Assembly (NCBI GenBank): GCA_015067675.1
Contig: SVMB01000019.1
Span: forward strand, 1-48,264
Direction of reading: 5' to 3'
DNA length: 48,264 nucleotides
DNA from: Oscillospiraceae bacterium
Lineage (GTDB): Bacteria > Bacillota > Clostridia > Oscillospirales > QAMX01
Shown: positions 8,672 through 17,893 of the stretch, in pieces
Layout: the number at the start of each line of letters is the position of its first letter
Numbering within the stretch: position 1 is the first letter of the stretch
Position numbers and translations under genes: made by a program
The notes under the pieces: model-generated
The model's database searches: none
Told to the model about the DNA's origin: nothing
The model's input: only the letters and a program-made list of their open reading frames with translations

Positions 8672-10327
8672 ATGCCGAAGGAAAATGTTGTTACGGGTGT
8701 TCACAATGCCCCTCACCGCAGCTTGTTTCATGCATTGGGTCTGACAGAGGAAGAACAGAAGCGGCCGCTGATCGGTATCGTATCATCTTACAATGAAATT
8801 GTGCCCGGACACATGAATCTCGACAAGATCGTGGATGCGGTGAAGCTCGGTGTTGCGATGGCCGGCGGTACGCCCATCGTATTCCCGGCAATTGCCGTCT
8901 GCGACGGTATTGCCATGGGTCACACGGGGATGAAATACTCTCTTGTCACCCGTGATCTGATTGCCGATTCCACCGAAGCGATGGCGCTCGCCCACGGCTT
9001 TGACGGACTTGTCATGGTACCCAACTGCGACAAGAACGTGCCGGGACTTCTCATGGCGGCGGCAAGAGTGAATATCCCTACCATATTTGTCAGCGGCGGT
9101 CCCATGCTTGCAGGACGCGTGGAAGGCAAAAAAACCAGTCTTTCCTCCATGTTTGAAGCGGTCGGTGCTTATAACGCAGGCAAAATCACCGACGAAAAGC
9201 TCTATGAATACGAATGTAAAACCTGTCCCACCTGCGGCTCCTGTTCGGGTATGTACACGGCAAATTCCATGAACTGCCTGACCGAAGCTCTGGGCATGGG
9301 ACTTCGCGGAAACGGCACGATTCCTGCGGTCTATTCCGCCCGTATTGAGCTGGCAAAGCACGCAGGCATGGCAGTGATGGAACTGGTTCGCAGAAATATC
9401 TGCCCCCGTGATATCATGACCAAAGAGGCGCTGATGAACGCGCTGACCGTGGATATGGCGCTTGGCTGCTCTACAAACTCCATGCTGCATCTCCCTGCCA
9501 TTGCCCACGAGTGCGGTGTGGAGCTGAATCTGGACATTGCAAACGAGATCAGTGCAAAAACCCCCAATCTCTGCCATCTGGCACCGGCCGGCCGTACCTA
9601 TATGGAGGATTTAAACGAGGCAGGCGGTGTGTATGCCGTTATGAATGAGCTGACGAAAAAGAATCTGCTCCATACCGATTGTATGACCATCACGGGTATG
9701 ACCATCGGTGAAAACATTGCGGGCTGTGTAAATCTCAATCCCGAGGTGATCCGTCCGATTGTTAATCCGTACAGCCAAACGGGTGGAATTGCGGTGCTGA
9801 AAGGCAATCTTGCACCCGAGGGCAGCGTGGTCAAGCGTTCGGCGGTGCTTCCCGAAATGCTGGTACATGAAGGTCCCGCCAAGGTATTTGACTCGGAAGA
9901 AGATGCGCAGGCAGCAATCAATGCGGGTAAGATCGTGGCGGGCGACGTGGTGGTCATCCGCTACGAAGGACCCAAAGGCGGTCCCGGCATGCGTGAAATG
10001 CTAAACCCTACCTCCGCCATCATGGGTATGGGACTGGGCTCAAGCGTTGCCCTCATCACCGACGGACGTTTCAGCGGTGCAACGAGAGGTGCCTGCATCG
10101 GTCATGTGACGCCTGAAGCGGCTTCCGGCGGAATGATCGGTGTGGTCGAGGATGGAGATATCATCAGTATCAATATCCCTGAAAATACCATTGAACTCAA
10201 AGTGGACGAAGCGGTTCTCGCTGAACGCATGAAAAACTTTGTGCCAAAGACCAAAGAACTGTCCGGTTATCTCAAACGGTATGCAGCTCTTGTGTCCGGC
10301 GGCGCGTCGGGGGCAATCTTGAACTGA
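8672..10327 (+). CDS. ilvD: Dihydroxy-acid dehydratase
   Basis: 551 residues. It dehydrates 2,3-dihydroxy-isovalerate and 2,3-dihydroxy-3-methylvalerate to the 2-oxo acids. Iron-sulfur ligands are visible in N-C-D-K-N-V-P-G and in [18 protein letters not shown]. The C-terminal domain has [11 protein letters not shown] and D-G-R-F-S-G. CAGGAGGTGG precedes ATG 8672, 14 bases after ilvC. Its TGA is followed one base later by the ATG of a DUF815 ATPase. Confidence 0.95.
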   Translation: MPKENVVTGVHNAPHRSLFHALGLTEEEQKRPLIGIVSSYNEIVPGHMNLDKIVDAVKLGVAMAGGTPIVFPAIAVCDGIAMGHTGMKYSLVTRDLIADSTEAMALAHGFDGLVMVPNCDKNVPGLLMAAARVNIPTIFVSGGPMLAGRVEGKKTSLSSMFEAVGAYNAGKITDEKLYEYECKTCPTCGSCSGMYTANSMNCLTEALGMGLRGNGTIPAVYSARIELAKHAGMAVMELVRRNICPRDIMTKEALMNALTVDMALGCSTNSMLHLPAIAHECGVELNLDIANEISAKTPNLCHLAPAGRTYMEDLNEAGGVYAVMNELTKKNLLHTDCMTITGMTIGENIAGCVNLNPEVIRPIVNPYSQTGGIAVLKGNLAPEGSVVKRSAVLPEMLVHEGPAKVFDSEEDAQAAINAGKIVAGDVVVIRYEGPKGGPGMREMLNPTSAIMGMGLGSSVALITDGRFSGATRGACIGHVTPEAASGGMIGVVEDGDIISINIPENTIELKVDEAVLAERMKNFVPKTKELSGYLKRYAALVSGGASGAILN

Positions 10328-10328
10328 T

Positions 10329-11492
10329 ATGGAGAATATAAAAGTAAAACTGAAATCTTTGTGTGTTTTCCGCGATCTGCTAGACGATCCGGTGATTTCC
10401 ACACTGCTGCGGTATCTGGAAAAACCGGCAATCGCCGTTTACTCCGCCTTTGTCTCGGCTTTGTACGAGGCAAACGGCGGAAATCTCGGCGAATACATCA
10501 AAGAGATCTGCACAAGCAGCAGTAATGTTTACGTCAGAACTGTTGGGCGAAAGCAAGCGGTTCCCGGGTATATGCAGACAGCCCTGGAGGAAGAACTTTC
10601 GATCCTGCAGGAAGCCGCGGAACTGACGAAAGAAGATCTGTGCGGGCTTTTGAACTACAAAGGGTATCTGCCGGATTTCACGACCACAAAGCTGAGGCTG
10701 TCCGAGATCTATCTGCACCGCACCGAGAATATCGGGAAATTCGGTTACGGTATTTATGCAAAGAATCGGATGTTCTGTGTGGACGAGCAGGGCAACATTG
10801 TCCCCGTTCTGCATCCGGATCAAACGGAGCTTTCGGGCCTTGTTGATTATGAACGTGAAAGAGCGATCATTATCAACAACACAAAAGCCTTATTACAGGG
10901 AAAACCAGCCGCGAATATTCTGCTTACGGGCGATGCCGGAACCGGTAAATCTTCGACTGTAAAGGCGGTTGCCAACGAGCTTTGGAAGGAAGGCTTGCGC
11001 ATTGTTGAGATTCGCAAGGATCAGCTCCGCAGCATTCCCAAGGTACTGGATGAGCTGTCGGGCAATCCGCTGAAATTCGTGCTGTTTATTGATGACCTTT
11101 CCTTCATGAAGGATGATGATAACTTCAACGCGCTCAAAGCTGTATTGGAGGGCTCGGTAACGGCAAAGTCTGACAATGTGGTGATTTACGCTACCAGCAA
11201 CCGCCGACACATCATCAAGGAAACCTTTTCAGAACGTGAGGGTGATGATATCCATCGCAACGATACGATGCAGGAACTGGTTTCATTGTCGGAACGCTTC
11301 GGTATTCACGTAACCTTCTCAAAGCCCAACAAGGAAACCTTCCTTCATATCGTTCATCACCTGGCAGAGGAAAACGGCATTGATATGCAGGCAGAGAAGC
11401 TTGATCTGCTTGCCGAGCGATTTGCACTTGAACGCGGCGGCAGAAGTGCAAGACTTGCCAGACAGTTTATTGACGGAATACTCGCAGGATAA
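10329..11492 (+). CDS. DUF815-family AAA+ ATPase
   Basis: 387 residues. A variable N-terminal half precedes a P-loop ATPase: Walker A G-D-A-G-T-G-K-S-S (201-209), Walker B V-L-F-I-D-D-L near 252, then a sensor-1-like Y-A-T-S-N-R-R. The order and the start of the ATPase part (E-R-E-R-A-I-I-I-N-N-T) match the DUF815 family of bacterial ATP-binding proteins, whose function is unknown. The start lies one base after the ilvD stop (TGATATG), with only a purine-rich stretch inside ilvD as ribosome site, so translation is probably coupled. It should therefore share the T-box control of the ilv genes. Neighbours suggest no specific role. Confidence 0.8.
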   Translation: MENIKVKLKSLCVFRDLLDDPVISTLLRYLEKPAIAVYSAFVSALYEANGGNLGEYIKEICTSSSNVYVRTVGRKQAVPGYMQTALEEELSILQEAAELTKEDLCGLLNYKGYLPDFTTTKLRLSEIYLHRTENIGKFGYGIYAKNRMFCVDEQGNIVPVLHPDQTELSGLVDYERERAIIINNTKALLQGKPAANILLTGDAGTGKSSTVKAVANELWKEGLRIVEIRKDQLRSIPKVLDELSGNPLKFVLFIDDLSFMKDDDNFNALKAVLEGSVTAKSDNVVIYATSNRRHIIKETFSEREGDDIHRNDTMQELVSLSERFGIHVTFSKPNKETFLHIVHHLAEENGIDMQAEKLDLLAERFALERGGRSARLARQFIDGILAG

Positions 11493-11550
11493 ATGAAAGC
11501 TGTATTTTGCGGATCGGAATGACGGTGAATATTGCATCTGCTGCTTTCTC

Positions 11551-13482
11551 TTATCCTTCCACAAGCATGTTCACAAACAGCCCGCCGACCACAGAGCGGT
11601 TCTGGAAGTCCATCCGCCGATTGATGCTTGTGCAGTGCCAGTCGGTGATCGGAACGCGGTCAAGGGTGTCGTTGATGAAAGCGTACTCCGCGTCGATCAC
11701 TTTGTTGAGGTACTCTTTGTCGTCGGTCATGACCGTCGTCCAGAAATTCCAGATGTTGATCGTGTAATCCTGCCGCATATCAAGGGGAATGCCGTATGGA
11801 TTGAGCTTCTCACGATATACAGCCACTTCGCGCTCAAAAACCTCCGGACGGAAGACGTTCAACTCCAGAAGCTTATCCCAGATGATGTTGTATTTCAGGC
11901 TCCAGCTGTCCTCAAGGTCAAATGCAAGCCGTGAACTGCCATAGCTGCCGACGCTCAGCGCTTCCCATTTCCCGGCGTATTCTTTTGCGATGGCAGTGTA
12001 GTGCTCGTCACCATAAAGCACGCCGTAGCAGGCGATGCCCAGAATTGCCTTGATGCTCAGATTGCAGCTGTGCGCAAACTTCCCGGTGAAATCGTCGGTA
12101 CAGAGCTGCAGAGCAGGGTCAAAGCCGTTTTCAACGAGGTAATCGGCGGTTTTCTTCAGCAATTCCCTGTACTCTTCGATAAACGACCTGTCTTTTGCGC
12201 CGTATTTCACTGCCGATAACGCGCAGAGCAGCAGATTGCCGCATTCCTCCAGCGGCATCTGCATATTGGGATTCTGCTCACCGTTGACCGCACCGTAAAC
12301 CTGTCCGTTGGCAACGGGATATCGGCCCACGTCGTGGGGGACAAAGTCAAACGGCCACTTGTCAGAGCAGGCAAACCTGGCAATGGGACGGATCATCGCA
12401 AACATCAGGTCGGGATTGTATTTGTAGAACAGGGGAGAGGATTCGTAGGTGCAGTCAAGGGTTCCCATGCAGCCGTTGGAGTGACACTCCTTGGAAAGGA
12501 ACAGATCATGCCCTTCGCTGTCGCACACCAGCTTGTGCGCCGCGACAGACTGCCGGTAGGCAAGGGACACGATCTCGGCATAGTGATCCGAAACCTTCCG
12601 GGCGTCATTGAGGACACGGGCATCAAATTCTGCGCAAAGCTGTTTGATGCGTCCGTACTCGTTGATCGAGGCTTCAAACATCTCATCGAAGCTGCCGTAG
12701 TATTTTTTATAATAGCCTTCCAGTTTCTCGCCGAAATATTCCACCGAGTAGATATCATCGTATCCGAATGTGATCACGCCGCTGCGCTCATTTTTACGTA
12801 CGCAGACATACGGATATTCCCTGAACACCTCGTATTCCTCGTCGAAGGAGAGAAGCTCCGCCGGTTCCCAGGACTTGCTTGTACCGTTTATAAGCTGCGC
12901 GGAGGGCTCGGAAATGTGAATGTAACCCCAGTCGATGCACACGCTGTCGCCGACTTTGGAAAGCGGCGCCTGCTCGCTCTTTCCGAAATACACAGAAGAT
13001 TTGCCTTTCCGGCAGATAACCTTTCCGTCATAGGTGTCAACACTGCACTCAGTCGACATGTCAAAGTAGAACTCAACCGAGTGCTCTTTTCCGTCGATGA
13101 CCTCAAGCGCATATTCCATGTACGAAACAGGTCTTGATAAAAGATCAAGCCTGTCGAGAACGAGCGGAGAGAGAAAAGAGAGCTTTGCGCGGATGACATC
13201 ATTTTCAAACGTGTAGTAGGTAGCCGTGGGCGTAACTTTCACACTTGTCTGCGGGATATTCGCCATCAGGCGGTAAGGGGCTGATTGCCTGTCGCTGTTG
13301 TGCACGCGCTGCCCCATGAGGGAATAGAACTCCCCGTCCAGATAAACCCCTGCACTGATGGGATTGCGCCGGCCGGTCCAGTGTTTCGTGACGTCATCAT
13401 ACAGGTGGTCGCTCATCGACCAGATGCTGAAAAACGGATCGATGGTCAAAAGCGGTATTGCACAATATCTCAGGTTTTTCAT
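11551..13482 (-). CDS. GtaA/DUF4965-type glutaminase-like protein
   Basis: 643 residues from ATG 13482 (ribosome site GAAAGGAAC). The N-terminus I-D-P-F-F-S-I-W-S-M-S-D-H-L-Y-D and the later W-T-G-R are hallmarks of the DUF5127/DUF4965/DUF1793 family called glutaminase A after a fungal enzyme. L-F-L-S-K-E-C-H-S-N-G (centre) and P-L-E-E-C-G-N-L-L belong to its (alpha/alpha)6-like catalytic region. Bacterial members are common in glycan-degradation loci and their true substrate is uncertain, so glutaminase is only the family name. No signal peptide is visible, unlike many relatives. It is a single-gene unit convergent with the ilv/DUF815 operon. Confidence 0.8.
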   Translation of the reverse strand: MKNLRYCAIPLLTIDPFFSIWSMSDHLYDDVTKHWTGRRNPISAGVYLDGEFYSLMGQRVHNSDRQSAPYRLMANIPQTSVKVTPTATYYTFENDVIRAKLSFLSPLVLDRLDLLSRPVSYMEYALEVIDGKEHSVEFYFDMSTECSVDTYDGKVICRKGKSSVYFGKSEQAPLSKVGDSVCIDWGYIHISEPSAQLINGTSKSWEPAELLSFDEEYEVFREYPYVCVRKNERSGVITFGYDDIYSVEYFGEKLEGYYKKYYGSFDEMFEASINEYGRIKQLCAEFDARVLNDARKVSDHYAEIVSLAYRQSVAAHKLVCDSEGHDLFLSKECHSNGCMGTLDCTYESSPLFYKYNPDLMFAMIRPIARFACSDKWPFDFVPHDVGRYPVANGQVYGAVNGEQNPNMQMPLEECGNLLLCALSAVKYGAKDRSFIEEYRELLKKTADYLVENGFDPALQLCTDDFTGKFAHSCNLSIKAILGIACYGVLYGDEHYTAIAKEYAGKWEALSVGSYGSSRLAFDLEDSWSLKYNIIWDKLLELNVFRPEVFEREVAVYREKLNPYGIPLDMRQDYTINIWNFWTTVMTDDKEYLNKVIDAEYAFINDTLDRVPITDWHCTSINRRMDFQNRSVVGGLFVNMLVEG

Positions 13483-13631
13483 ATGAGCTGTTCCTTTCTC
13501 GTTGAGGTCAGTACCGTTTTCTGATATACTGCAGCCGGAGACCATGAAAATCTTCGCTCTGTGAGTGGGAAAATAACAGAGGATGCGTATCAGACAGGTA
13601 TGGTCCGTCAGGCGCATCAATATATCCGGCT

Positions 13632-13637
13632 CCATTA
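13632..13637 (-). promoter_or_regulatory. Candidate -10 box for the GtaA-like gene
   Basis: TATAAT on the minus strand, about 150 bases upstream of the start. The -35 region is poor, so this is weak. The gap 13483-13772 otherwise holds no gene I can support; an imperfect gatgcg/cgcatc pairing lies near 13583-13618. Confidence 0.35.
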
Positions 13638-13772
13638 TAACGCAAAATAGTGGTTGAGTATATGATTGAATTGCTAATTTGTTTAACAGGATTGCTGTTA
13701 TGAAGAAAAAGGAGCATGATTGTCTGACGGTTTTCCTTCAAGGATTCGAAATAACCCGCTGGTTTTATGATA

Positions 13773-13818
13773 CAGAAAAAGCCCGGATGAGCCTGTTTTG
13801 GGAGGCCATCCGGGCTTT
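13773..13818 (-). terminator. Terminator of the SGNH/FAD/propeller operon
   Basis: Arms aaagcccggatg (13778-13789) and its complement (13807-13818) enclose an inner hairpin. On the minus strand the stem is followed by TTTTTC. It lies 46 bases after the stop of the propeller-like gene. Confidence 0.8.
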
Positions 13819-13863
13819 GGTGTATTGCTGAAAGAAGAAAATGAAAACAAAGGAAAGCCTCAT

Positions 13864-14739
13864 TCAGCGCCGCAGATAGATATTACCGTTCTGCGTATTG
13901 ATGAGAAGCGAATCTCCCAGGAAGGCACAGCACTCCACTTCCTGGTCACCGAAGATGGTACCGGAAAGGTCTTCCCGCAGCACGAAATCACGGGCCTGCA
14001 GATCAATGCAGCACAGCGCATCTGGGTACTTTTCCTTTCCTGCGCCGAACAGATACCATAGCTTCCCGTCGCGGATTGTGCCGCCCTGGGTAAAGAGTGC
14101 ATACAGCGGAAGCTCAAACTGATCGACAATGTCCGAGGAATGCAGGGTCACGTCTCCGGTACCGGGCGTGGGCAGGGGGAATTTTGTGATGATATAGGTG
14201 TTGTCGGGGCGTGTGAATTCCTTCTTCGTCCGATGACGGGCAGAGAACATGTAGTACCAGCCGCCCTGCACATCCACCAACGACGCAGGCCATCCCCAGC
14301 CGGGGGTGACAAAGGGAGTGGAGTCGATGCCGTCGTTGCGGTAGTATATCCGCTGCACTGTCTCGGCGGTGAAAACGCCGTCTTTCTCGCGGATTTGCTC
14401 CACTGCGCAGTAGGATATGTAACCATTCTCATCGGTTTCACCGCTGTTTCCGGCGGTGACATACAGCAGAGGATATTTTTCACCCTCAAGCGTCGGGCCA
14501 AACATGGCATCGTTTGCGTGATTGGTGTAGCGTACGTCCGGGTCGCCGGTGTTATAGGAACCGAGACGGAAAACACCGATGGGCTCACGGGTACATGACG
14601 AAAGATCGTAGGCGGCGCAGATGCCGGTGTGAAACAGAACAAATCCGGTGTTGCCGTGGATGGCAAAGCCCTGAATGCTTTCTTTTTTACCGGTAAACGC
14701 TTCGGTCGGATTGGTTATTTCCATGTACAGCTCATACAT
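13864..14739 (-). CDS. Unknown protein, probable beta-propeller
   Basis: 291 residues from ATG 14739, which overlaps the stop of the FAD oxidoreductase (ATGTATGA, 14739-14732) with AGAGAGGGG upstream. I do not recognise a named family. The sequence has repeated strand-turn patterns (F-A-I-H-G-N-T-G-F-V-L-F-H-T-G; L-L-Y-V-T-A-G-N-S-G-E-T-D-E-N-G; G-K-L-W-Y-L-F-G-A-G; N-T-Q-N-G-N-I-Y-L) suggestive of a beta-propeller. No signal peptide or membrane segment is seen. Coupling to an FAD oxidoreductase and an SGNH hydrolase suggests a shared role in handling a carbohydrate or its substituents. Confidence 0.7.
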   Translation of the reverse strand: MYELYMEITNPTEAFTGKKESIQGFAIHGNTGFVLFHTGICAAYDLSSCTREPIGVFRLGSYNTGDPDVRYTNHANDAMFGPTLEGEKYPLLYVTAGNSGETDENGYISYCAVEQIREKDGVFTAETVQRIYYRNDGIDSTPFVTPGWGWPASLVDVQGGWYYMFSARHRTKKEFTRPDNTYIITKFPLPTPGTGDVTLHSSDIVDQFELPLYALFTQGGTIRDGKLWYLFGAGKEKYPDALCCIDLQARDFVLREDLSGTIFGDQEVECCAFLGDSLLINTQNGNIYLRR

Positions 14740-16111
14740 GCAGCAGTACCCCTCTCTTTTCAAGCTCAGAGCGCAGCCGAGCAGTATCCAGCGTCCGTAC
14801 ATCCGAGCCGGACAGACAGGCCAGCGCCGCCGCAGTACCGGCAGCCTGTCCCATACCCATGCAGGGAGGCATCACGCGCACCGCTCCGGCGGCTTCACTG
14901 TCGGCGGAAAGACAGCGTCCCGCAACCAGCAGGTTGGAACGGTTTTCGGGAACCAGACAGCCATACGGAATGCCGTAGTATTTTCCCTCCGGGATGGTGA
15001 TGTATTCATTGCTGGTGGGGCCGAATCTGCCGTGGACGTCCACGGAATTGGCCGCAAGCATGATCGCGTCATCCGGAACTCTGCATTCCAGAATATCGTC
15101 CAGCGAAAGCGTTTTCATACCGTGGATGTGACGGGTTTCACGGATGCCGAGGGTACTGCCGGTCTGGAGAAGCTTGGCGTTTTCACAGCCGGGAACGTAT
15201 TTTTTCAGGAAACGGAAAATCTCGTCTGCCTGCTCGCGGCCGATTTGCTCGCCGTCGGTGAGACTTTCGGAGCAGGTTCCGTCAATACCCATAATGCGCG
15301 AGGTGTTGATACTCCACTCGTCCTCATCGACGCCGCGGAAGAGACCGATGGATACGCGGTTGAGCGTCCAGTCACCGGCTTCACGGGCACGGGATACCCA
15401 CCAGTGCAGGGAACGGTAGTTGACGCCGTCCTTGCGGTAGAAGTTGGACCAATTCGCTTCGATGTCGGCGTCGATTTTTGCGCTGTCCACGTTGCCGATG
15501 CGGAAAAACATGGTGGCGGGCTGCATACGGCCGGCACCGTTGCCCATCGTATAGGGAACGCCTGCCGCTGCGGCACAGTCACCGTCGCCCGTGCAGTCTA
15601 CGATGACTTTGGCATCGATTGCACAAAGCCCCTCTTTCCTGGCGATAATCACACGCTTCACGCGCTCACCTTCGGTGATTGCATCGACAAAGGACGTGTG
15701 ATAAAGCACCTTGACGCCGGCCTCTTTCAGCATTCTGTCCGCAAGCAGCTTGAGCGCTTCTGCCCTGAAGGGAGTGACATGAATGTGACCGGCGGTGATG
15801 TAAGAAGTAAACGCCGATGCTGCCGGAATGCCGGATGGATGAAGGGCGCCGCCCATGTCCACCAGACGATCCACGATTTCTTCAAACAGGCCGCGGATGA
15901 GCATCGTCTTGCCGCCGCTGTCGTAGCAGGTCATAAAAGGCGCGACAAGACCTGCCGTTGCCATGCCGCCGCAGAATCCGGCCTGCTCAATCAGCAGGGT
16001 ATTTGCACCTGCACGGGCAGAGGCAAGCGCTGCACAGAGTCCCGCAGGGCCGCCGCCGATGATCAGGACATCTGCATTCTCGGTTGCGAGTTCTTTGGAA
16101 TATACGATCAT
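14732..16111 (-). CDS. FAD-dependent oxidoreductase (FAD_oxidored type)
   Basis: 459 residues from ATG 16111 (TGAGGAAAAG upstream, overlapping the end of the SGNH gene). The N-terminal FAD site is V-L-I-I-G-G-G-P-A-G-L-C-A-A-L-A-S, followed by G-F-C-G-G-M-A-T-A-G. V-D-C-T-G-D-G-D is the second conserved motif, and the C-terminal closing motif is L-L-V-A-G-R-C-L-S, then G-A-V-R-V-M-P. This is the pfam12831-type family found in carbohydrate loci of many anaerobes; its substrates are undefined. It is the middle gene of a coupled three-gene operon. A second member of the family is encoded at 19621-20991. Confidence 0.85.
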   Translation of the reverse strand: MIVYSKELATENADVLIIGGGPAGLCAALASARAGANTLLIEQAGFCGGMATAGLVAPFMTCYDSGGKTMLIRGLFEEIVDRLVDMGGALHPSGIPAASAFTSYITAGHIHVTPFRAEALKLLADRMLKEAGVKVLYHTSFVDAITEGERVKRVIIARKEGLCAIDAKVIVDCTGDGDCAAAAGVPYTMGNGAGRMQPATMFFRIGNVDSAKIDADIEANWSNFYRKDGVNYRSLHWWVSRAREAGDWTLNRVSIGLFRGVDEDEWSINTSRIMGIDGTCSESLTDGEQIGREQADEIFRFLKKYVPGCENAKLLQTGSTLGIRETRHIHGMKTLSLDDILECRVPDDAIMLAANSVDVHGRFGPTSNEYITIPEGKYYGIPYGCLVPENRSNLLVAGRCLSADSEAAGAVRVMPPCMGMGQAAGTAAALACLSGSDVRTLDTARLRSELEKRGVLLHV

Positions 16112-16112
16112 T

Positions 16113-16754
16113 TTACTTTTCCTCAAGCTTTTCACAAAGTACTCTGGCTACTTCTTTGCCCAGAACCGCAAACGCTTCCGGCGTCAGATGGCAGGTGTCC
16201 TTGAACTGTTCGCTGCCCCAATCGCGCATATACCGATTGAGATCGTTGATTTCCACGCCGTTTTCCGCTGCAATCTTCACGGCGATACTGTTATAGCGGG
16301 CGATGGATTCGGTGGAGCGGGGATTGACGCCGCCTGTGTCGCCGCCGTCGGGATTCATGGGCGTGGTGGTGGCAAAAATCAGCCGGGCATTCGGGAAAAA
16401 GCGGCGCAGCAGGGTGATGATCATTTGGATATTTTTGGCGTATTCGCTTTCTGTGGTCAGGGGTTCGCTGTAGCCGTTCCAATGCGCTGCGTCCCAGTGT
16501 CCGCAGTTGAACTGGATGATATCCACGCATTCGGGCTTGTCAAACAGTGCGACCCATTTTTTGAGGGAAAAAATGACGTACTGCGTGCTGCGGCAGTTGT
16601 CGTTTACATAAAACACCTCCGCTTTCTCCGAAAGCTCTTCCTTTACAGTGGCGCAGTAACCGATCCGGATCGAGTCGCCGATCAGAAAGATGTTCTTTCT
16701 GGTGTCGCTGCAGGTAAATTCCGACTTTGCAATACCGTTTTCTACCCAATTCAT
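16113..16754 (-). CDS. SGNH/GDSL-family hydrolase
   Basis: 213 residues. Block I is F-L-I-G-D-S-I-R with the nucleophile serine. Block III is visible as F-N-C-G-H-W-D (Asn in G-x-N position shifted). The C-terminal D-T-C-H-L-T-P-E supplies the Asp and His of the triad. These enzymes are esterases or deacetylases; in carbohydrate clusters they often remove acetyl groups from glycans. There is no signal peptide, so it probably acts in the cytoplasm. TGGAGGC precedes ATG 16754. It is first in the operon and divergent from an AraC regulator. Confidence 0.85.
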   Translation of the reverse strand: MNWVENGIAKSEFTCSDTRKNIFLIGDSIRIGYCATVKEELSEKAEVFYVNDNCRSTQYVIFSLKKWVALFDKPECVDIIQFNCGHWDAAHWNGYSEPLTTESEYAKNIQMIITLLRRFFPNARLIFATTTPMNPDGGDTGGVNPRSTESIARYNSIAVKIAAENGVEINDLNRYMRDWGSEQFKDTCHLTPEAFAVLGKEVARVLCEKLEEK

Positions 16755-16785
16755 GATTTTGCCTCCATTCTCTATATGTCTGATG

Positions 16786-16813
16786 TTGACATTGCGCCTG
16801 ATTGCAGTATACT
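16786..16813 (+). promoter_or_regulatory. Promoter of the AraC-family gene at 16.9 kb
   Basis: TTGACA (16786-16791), 16-base spacer, TATACT (16808-16813). It lies in the 124-base divergent gap between the SGNH operon and the regulator, where regulator binding could affect both directions. Confidence 0.65.
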
Positions 16814-16878
16814 AATTATGACATTCATATTTGCATTAAGAAAGCCTTATTTGTGATGATTATTTATGCTTTTGTGAT

Positions 16879-17790
16879 ATGGGGGACGCTGTGAAGGAAA
16901 AGATACGGGAAGGGTTGCAAAAGGGAAAATACCGGGAGAGCGGTTCCGGAGGTTACATCAACGCAGAGGCGGGGTGGACGGATTATCTCATCTCCGAAAG
17001 GATCATTTTCTCTCATCGGATCAATGACTATTCGGCGGGAGATCTGCTGGAAGAGCTCCATGCCCATGGTTATTACGAACTGACGCTGAATGCTGCAGGG
17101 GAAGGCGTCCAGTACATCTCGGACGGACAGGGCATTGTAGTGGAGCCGGGGATGGCGATACTGACAAAGCCGCTGAAATTTCATGTTTTCCGTCTGGATG
17201 CACCGATCTGCTATGACCGGTATGTGCTCTACTTCCGGGACCCGTCTGCGGTTTTCCCCGATTGTTCCGTTATGGATTTTGTGGGGATGGGAAACGATTC
17301 GTTTGCCGCTTTTGCCCTGTCGGGGCAGCGGCTGCTGACGCAGATAAGGGCAGCGGAAGCTGCACTCTCGGATGCAGATACGCCGTATGCTATGGCAAAG
17401 GCCTATCTGGAAATCTGCGGACTGTTTTTAACGCTGTCTGATCAGAAAACAATTTCCGCCCGCAGCGTACATCCGCCGCAGTTCATCAGCTGCATCAAGG
17501 AATACATCGATGCCAATTTCCTGCAGATTCATTCTGTCAGCGATGTTGCAGCCCATTTTTTCTACAGCCGTGAATACATTTCCCGAAGCTTCCGGCAATA
17601 TTACAACACGCCGGTCTACGAATATATTCTGAAGCGGAAGATCCTTTACTGCTGTATGCTGCTGGAAGATGGAGAAAATGTGGAAACCGCGGCCCGCAGC
17701 GCAGGTTTTGGCAATATGTCAAGTTTTATCAAGGTGTTCCGGAGATACAACGGCTGCACGCCGTCGGAATACAGAGCAAAAACCAGATAA
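16879..17790 (+). CDS. AraC-family transcriptional regulator
   Basis: 303 residues. The N-terminal cupin-like domain (E-L-H-A-H-G-Y-Y-E-L-T near 56) is a ligand pocket. The C-terminal 100 residues hold two helix-turn-helix motifs (V-S-D-V-A-A-H-F-F-Y-S-R-E-Y-I-S-R-S-F and V-E-T-A-A-R-S-A-G-F-G-N-M-S-S-F-I-K-V-F). ATG 16879 has no clear ribosome site. A GTG at 16891, four bases after GGGGGA, is an alternative start that would shorten the protein by four residues. It is divergent from the SGNH/FAD/propeller operon, its most likely target; the FAD/PHP/aldolase operon downstream is another candidate. Confidence 0.9.
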   Translation: MGDAVKEKIREGLQKGKYRESGSGGYINAEAGWTDYLISERIIFSHRINDYSAGDLLEELHAHGYYELTLNAAGEGVQYISDGQGIVVEPGMAILTKPLKFHVFRLDAPICYDRYVLYFRDPSAVFPDCSVMDFVGMGNDSFAAFALSGQRLLTQIRAAEAALSDADTPYAMAKAYLEICGLFLTLSDQKTISARSVHPPQFISCIKEYIDANFLQIHSVSDVAAHFFYSREYISRSFRQYYNTPVYEYILKRKILYCCMLLEDGENVETAARSAGFGNMSSFIKVFRRYNGCTPSEYRAKTR

Positions 17791-17815
17791 CGGTATCCGG
17801 CCTGTATATGCCGAA

Positions 17816-17847
17816 AGAGCCCACCGGTCAGAGGAGCGGTGGGCTCT
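17816..17847. terminator. Convergent hairpin between AraC and aldolase genes
   Basis: Eleven-base arms agagcccaccg (17816-17826) and complement (17837-17847). The T tract is weak on either side, so termination efficiency is uncertain. Confidence 0.55.
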
Positions 17848-17893
17848 GCTGCGTTTGTATAGAATCCGTCAGCCGTGAACGGATTTTCACGAC

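Noticed and set aside
14675-16204. Plus-strand open frame antisense to the FAD oxidoreductase
   Set aside because: Low-complexity shadow of a gene with intact FAD motifs; no ribosome site.
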